Positions 61,801 through 64,000 of a DNA stretch of 64,000 bases are shown here, one piece after another; within the stretch, counting starts at the first letter, position 1; every line of letters starts with the position of its first letter. The notes beneath the pieces are model-generated. The model was not told where the DNA came from. It saw only the letters and a program-made list of their open reading frames with translations, and searched no databases. Source of the stretch: Montifringilla adamsi (taxonomy: Eukaryota; Chordata; Aves; Passeriformes; Passeridae); contig JAGGNK010013114.1 of NCBI GenBank assembly GCA_017590115.1, positions 3,475,359-3,539,358 on the forward strand, in the 5' to 3' direction. The position numbers and the translations under genes are program-made.

Positions 61801-63548
61801 CTCTGCCATGCTACTTCCTGAGAAAGCAAGAGGGTAATCCTAATAACTTCCCCTATTAAAGACAGACTAACGCTTGCAGGCCCAGGTGACAGCTGCTCCA
61901 CTTGACTTCTACCTGCTGTAGACAAGTTTTGCACACTTTCAACACAAAACCAGTGTATAATACCTGGAAGAAACTCCACCTTCCCTGAGAAGTGTGAAGT
62001 GTTCTGTATGAATACTAAAAATGGGAAACACCTGCCCAAAGCTAAAACTTTAGCTAAAACAGCTAAAGACAGATTTCTTTCCTCAAGTTAGTATGCCCTG
62101 TTGGTAAGCTTTTATATATATCAAAAAACCACCAAAAGCCACCCAAGAAAAAAAGCCCGGAAAAAACCCACCCAAACTACCAAAAGCCAAAACACCACAC
62201 ATCCCAAGCACCACAGTGCACTCAATTTTTTATGTGAGGAATCCAATCCCAGATCCCCAAGAATCTAAGTTCTACATCTTACAGGATTTGGAGATAGCTG
62301 GAACTCACAGAGGTTTCTAAGTAAACTCTTGGTACTATACCAAAGTCTACATATGAAATGTCACACCTTAGTGAGCAAAATTCAGTATCCGTTGCGCTTA
62401 AATATTCTGCAGCTGCCAATCCTTGCATGCTTTACTAAGTCTACATATACAGTAGGCAAACGTTGTAGAGCTCTAAGGAGTTCTTACCATCGGGTGTATG
62501 GTAAGAGGAGGAGGAGGAGAAGTGGACAATCATTTTATTGTATGCTGCTATTGAAAACACCAGAGTCTGAAGCACTTCACTCACTTATCCCACAAGCCCA
62601 GAAGGCAAAGGAACTTACAGAAGCCAAGCTACAGGTGCCTCTGAAATATTTTTCCTACGTTTCTTTGAGCAGCAAGAGCAAAATGGCATGCTTTCTAAAT
62701 TGGCAGAAATTATCTGATCACTCAAATGCTTAGTTGAAATTATCCTCTCAAGTGACAGCAGGAAACATTTCCCTCAACAGGGAAGTTATCGCCAGCCTTG
62801 GAGGCAGCTATGTAGATGAACAAGCTGATTTAATACAAGAAAACTTAAACCCCAAGTTAACCATACTCTGCTGCAACTTCTCCTTCAGCCATTAATGCTG
62901 GCTACTTTCTAGCCATAGCTTAATCTAAGAAAAAGATTGGAAGTCTTAATTTGTTCATGAATCAAAAACGTTGAATAATGCTAGTTACAAATATTTTTTA
63001 AAAGGTCAAAGTCAGTTCCCACTAATGAACACAATCAAATAATGACACCCCTTATGTTCCAGCTTTGGAGCGATTTTGATTTCAGGACACTGATGTCTAA
63101 AGTTTTACAAACACTACTGAAGAATTATTGCAACTGACTGCAAACCTCTGCCTACCACTCCCCTAACATTTAATGAATCTATTTTGACTACTACTAAAAT
63201 TTCTACTGACAACTACACCAAGGTTTTCATTTCACTCTTCCTTTCTTTATTAGGAAAGGACAGTTGTTGCATAAAGCGTACCTGAAAGTTACATAGTCAA
63301 CTGAAATTTCCATGAGGAATAGAACGACTGATTGCACAGAACCACCTATTCCTCAGACTCTTGCTATTCCTATTCCCTACCTTCAGAAAGGGTACAGAAG
63401 ATGTATGAAAACTTTTTCATCACTTTCTAATATAGTAAGCTTAGTTTTCTGCAATTTTCACAACAAAGTTAAACAAAGGTTAGACAAGTAGTAAATGAAA
63501 ATACCCACCTGAATCAGATGTGTCTGCACCAGAGTTCTCAGAAGATCC
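51273..63548 (-). CDS. HJURP: Holliday junction recognition protein (CENP-A chaperone), 3' five exons; 5' end outside window
   Basis: Exons in transcript order are 63509-63548, 60331-60389, 54721-54819, 53788-53848 and 51273-52882: 622 codons plus stop, with all splice phases in agreement. HJURP deposits the centromeric histone CENP-A. Its N-terminal Scm3-type CENP-A binding region is not in this window. Visible family marks, compared with remembered human HJURP, are an acidic TSDSGEESGD stretch, VDVILQGDE (human VDILLQGAE), a mid-domain starting SSLYPAMVEIFTKLM and running into KRRHSRRPKLN, and two HJURP_C-type boxes, AFDELYYRV and LEFEKLCGKPVPKSP. Overall similarity is low, as expected for a fast-evolving centromere protein. 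It lies tail-to-tail with TRAT1. An endogenous retrovirus occupies the 60330-54820 intron. The 63509-63548 exon has a second identical copy at 63814-63853. A diverged paralogue is the main alternative. Confidence 0.8.
53788..53848 (-). CDS. HJURP: HJURP exon, Ser/Arg-rich linker
   Basis: A 61-nt exon with acceptor tttttcag and donor gtacaa. It codes for ITTPSSSKRHRSTLPGRELL plus one base completed by the next exon. A duplicated 35-bp sequence flanking a templated insertion begins nine bases beyond the acceptor side (see the 53858-53991 entry). Confidence 0.75.
53858..53991. repeat. Templated insertion flanked by a 35-bp direct repeat
   Basis: A 35-bp sequence starting aaagaaagtaaaaaact occurs at 53858-53892 and again at 53957-53991. 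Between the copies lies a segment (53893-53956) that closely matches 55012-55072, about 1.1 kb away in a different HJURP intron, with a few mismatches. The pattern looks like a short intron segment copied and inserted with duplication of its target. Confidence 0.75.
54244..54271. repeat. AT/AC microsatellite in HJURP intron
   Basis: An (AT)6 run is followed by a short CA-rich stretch. Simple sequence inside the same intron as the A21 run. Confidence 0.8.
54485..54505. repeat. A21 homopolymer in HJURP intron
   Basis: A run of 21 A in the intron between the HJURP exons at 54721 and 53848. On the gene's strand it reads as T21, but it is too far from the next acceptor to act as its polypyrimidine tract. 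Confidence 0.9.
54721..54819 (-). CDS. HJURP: HJURP exon with VDVILQGDE segment
   Basis: A 99-nt phase-0 exon. The acceptor is ttttcctctaag and the donor gtaaga on the minus strand. It codes for 33 residues starting YLNVDDGQILKKKR and ending NIPKWIT. The VPVDVILQGDE portion lines up with the human HJURP segment that precedes its long Ser/Pro-rich middle. Confidence 0.78.
55012..55072. repeat. Second copy (likely source) of the 53893-53956 segment
   Basis: The stretch from ccccctcaaaaacacc to gatatataaaa is shared with the segment near 53.9 kb. There is no flanking duplication at this site, which suggests this copy is the donor. Confidence 0.65.
55739..55744 (-). terminator. LTR polyadenylation hexamer (ATTAAA)
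   Basis: ATTAAA on the minus strand lies about 90 bases downstream of the LTR TATA box, the spacing expected for a retroviral R region. It is in sense orientation inside the HJURP intron, so it could in principle cause premature polyadenylation of HJURP transcripts. Confidence 0.4.
55835..55843 (-). promoter_or_regulatory. LTR TATA box
   Basis: CTATAAAAG on the minus strand, in the U3 part of the LTR. If active, transcription would run leftward in the HJURP sense direction, starting about 25-30 bases further left. Activity is an inference only. Confidence 0.6.
56163..56948 (-). pseudogene. env: Retroviral env remnant: transmembrane subunit
   Basis: The open piece 56409-56948 contains a basic REKR cleavage-like site, a heptad-rich segment, and the CX6CC motif typical of gamma/alpha-type TM proteins. 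It ends at an in-frame TAG (56409-56411). The following in-frame piece (56163-56399) holds a strongly hydrophobic anchor of about 20 residues and a short tail that runs past the polypurine tract into the LTR. The surface subunit is almost entirely missing: only about 690 bases separate pol from TM. Normally this protein mediates membrane fusion; here the stop and the lost SU make it non-functional. It could still matter as a transcribed remnant. Confidence 0.8.
56236..56247 (-). other. Retroviral polypurine tract
   Basis: On the minus strand AGAAGGGGGAGA lies immediately before the TG that opens the LTR. Retroviruses use such a purine run to prime plus-strand DNA synthesis. It fixes the LTR's 5' border. 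Confidence 0.75.
57639..59980 (-). pseudogene. pol: Retroviral pol remnant (RT, RNase H, integrase), frameshifted
   Basis: Domains run leftward. Reverse transcriptase is recognisable from about 59,980, with its YMDD catalytic motif at 59626-59637. RNase H has FTDGS in the piece 58772-58966; TDSAY and a later His/Asp segment lie in the piece 58070-58732. Integrase has WQADVT (first Asp), then KTDN (second Asp) and ERTHHTLK (Glu) in the overlapping piece 57639-58295. The pieces are in different frames, with a frameshift falling between the first and second integrase aspartates. The integrase N-terminal zinc-binding region keeps its two His but shows only one of two expected Cys. The protein once copied and integrated the viral genome; it is dead here. 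Confidence 0.85.
60331..60389 (-). CDS. HJURP: HJURP internal exon, acidic/basic linker
   Basis: A 59-nt exon with acceptor cttgcag and donor gtaaaa. It codes for EESGDIASVRRKSKDKHLK. It receives G from the previous exon to make Gly and ends in phase 0, which fits the phase-0 start of the 54721-54819 exon. The arrangement (acidic stretch, then basic residues, then the VDVILQG segment in the next exon) parallels human HJURP. Confidence 0.7.
60390..63508. other. HJURP intron
   Basis: Intron between the HJURP exons at 63509 and 60389. It contains an A/C-rich low-complexity stretch (about 62120-62205). A small CpG-bearing patch at 61120-61335 is open in frames on both strands, with no recognisable domain. 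Confidence 0.55.
63509..63548 (-). CDS. HJURP: HJURP internal exon (copy A of a duplicated exon)
   Basis: A 40-nt exon with acceptor cttttaag and donor gtgggt on the minus strand. It codes for GSSENSGADTSDS and leaves one base that joins GT of the next exon to form Gly. An identical copy sits 305 bases to the right. Its length is not a multiple of three, so splicing in both copies would shift the frame. Confidence 0.65.
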
Positions 63549-63813
63549 CTTAAAAGCACATGAAAGGAATTTTAATAGCTGGTAGCTTAAGCTATATTAA
63601 TTAGCCCATCCAATTTTCTGCTTTCACTATTTGCTCAATTTTTTTTTTTTTAATTCCTCAGACTCTTGCTATTCCTATTCCCTACCTTCAGAAAGGGTAC
63701 AGAAGATGTATGAAAACTTTTTCATCACTTTCTAATATAGTAAGCTTAGTTTTCTGCAATTTTCACAACAAAGTTAAACAAAGGTTAGACAAGTAGTAAA
63801 TGAAAATACCCAC

Positions 63814-63853
63814 CTGAATCAGATGTGTCTGCACCAGAGTTCTCAGAAGATCC
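63814..63853 (-). CDS. HJURP: HJURP internal exon (copy B, duplicate)
   Basis: This is the exact second copy of the 40-nt exon, with the same acceptor and donor, inside the 305-bp tandem duplication. It lies on the 5' side of copy A relative to the gene. Only one of the two copies can be used in a frame-preserving transcript. An assembly artefact is a serious alternative, because the right flank is a T run followed by a G run. Confidence 0.4.
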
Positions 63854-64000
63854 CTTAAAAGCACATGAAAGGAATTTTAATAGCTGGTAGCTTAAGCTAT
63901 ATTAATTAGCCCATCCAATTTTCTGCTTTCACTATTTGCTCAATTTTTTTTTTTTTTTTTGGGGGGGCGGGGGGGGGTAGTGAAACCAACACAGTTGTAT

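Larger units (their letters stand above)
63348..63957. repeat. Perfect 305-bp tandem duplication containing a HJURP exon
   Basis: Positions 63348-63652 and 63653-63957 are identical by eye apart from the terminal T run (13 versus 17 T). Each copy contains the 40-nt HJURP exon with both splice sites. The second copy is followed at once by a run of G broken by a single C (63961-63977). Confidence 0.85.

Noticed and set aside
62120..62205. A/C-rich stretch considered as a satellite or poly(A) tail
   Set aside because: There is no regular repeat unit and no retrotransposon body beside it; treated as low-complexity sequence.
63961..63977. G-run considered as a G-quadruplex element
   Set aside because: It is one long G run with a single C, directly after T17 at a duplication boundary. 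Sequencing or assembly error is more likely than a functional quadruplex.

Overview
The window reads as nuclear DNA of a bird. It is AT-rich and gene-poor, its interspersed repeats include CR1 LINE 3' ends, it holds a class II endogenous retrovirus, and both genes have typical vertebrate intron-exon structure. A passerine is my guess only; nothing here proves the order. No bacterial, plasmid or CRISPR features are present.

Layout. 1-38.7 kb is a long stretch in which I find no convincing gene: unique AT-rich sequence, three CR1 tails (near 15.8, 28.3 and 36.6 kb), small tandem duplications and one GC-rich patch (19.14-19.56 kb). 38.77-44.62 kb (+ strand) carries a complete five-exon TRAT1 gene, the T-cell receptor-associated transmembrane adapter. 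All four splice junctions keep the frame and the product is 181 residues. 44.6-51.3 kb is the convergent intergenic space, holding 3' UTRs and candidate polyadenylation signals on both strands. 51.27-63.85 kb (- strand) carries the 3' portion of a gene I identify as HJURP, the CENP-A chaperone. Five phase-consistent coding exons give the last 622 codons; the N-terminal CENP-A binding exons lie beyond the right edge of the window.

The HJURP intron between the exons at 60.33 and 54.82 kb contains a broken, 5'-truncated class II retrovirus in the same orientation as the gene. It has pol remnants (reverse transcriptase, RNase H, integrase), a transmembrane envelope remnant, and one complete 618-bp LTR at 55618-56235. 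The right end of the window holds a 305-bp perfect tandem duplication that includes a 40-nt HJURP exon. This is either a very recent duplication or an assembly error.

The two host genes have no known functional link: TRAT1 works in T-cell membrane signalling, HJURP in centromere identity. They are simply tail-to-tail neighbours here. The most useful points are the HJURP/TRAT1 adjacency, the exon-containing duplication, the LTR with a splice-competent pseudo-exon inside the HJURP intron, and a templated insertion nine bases from a HJURP splice acceptor.
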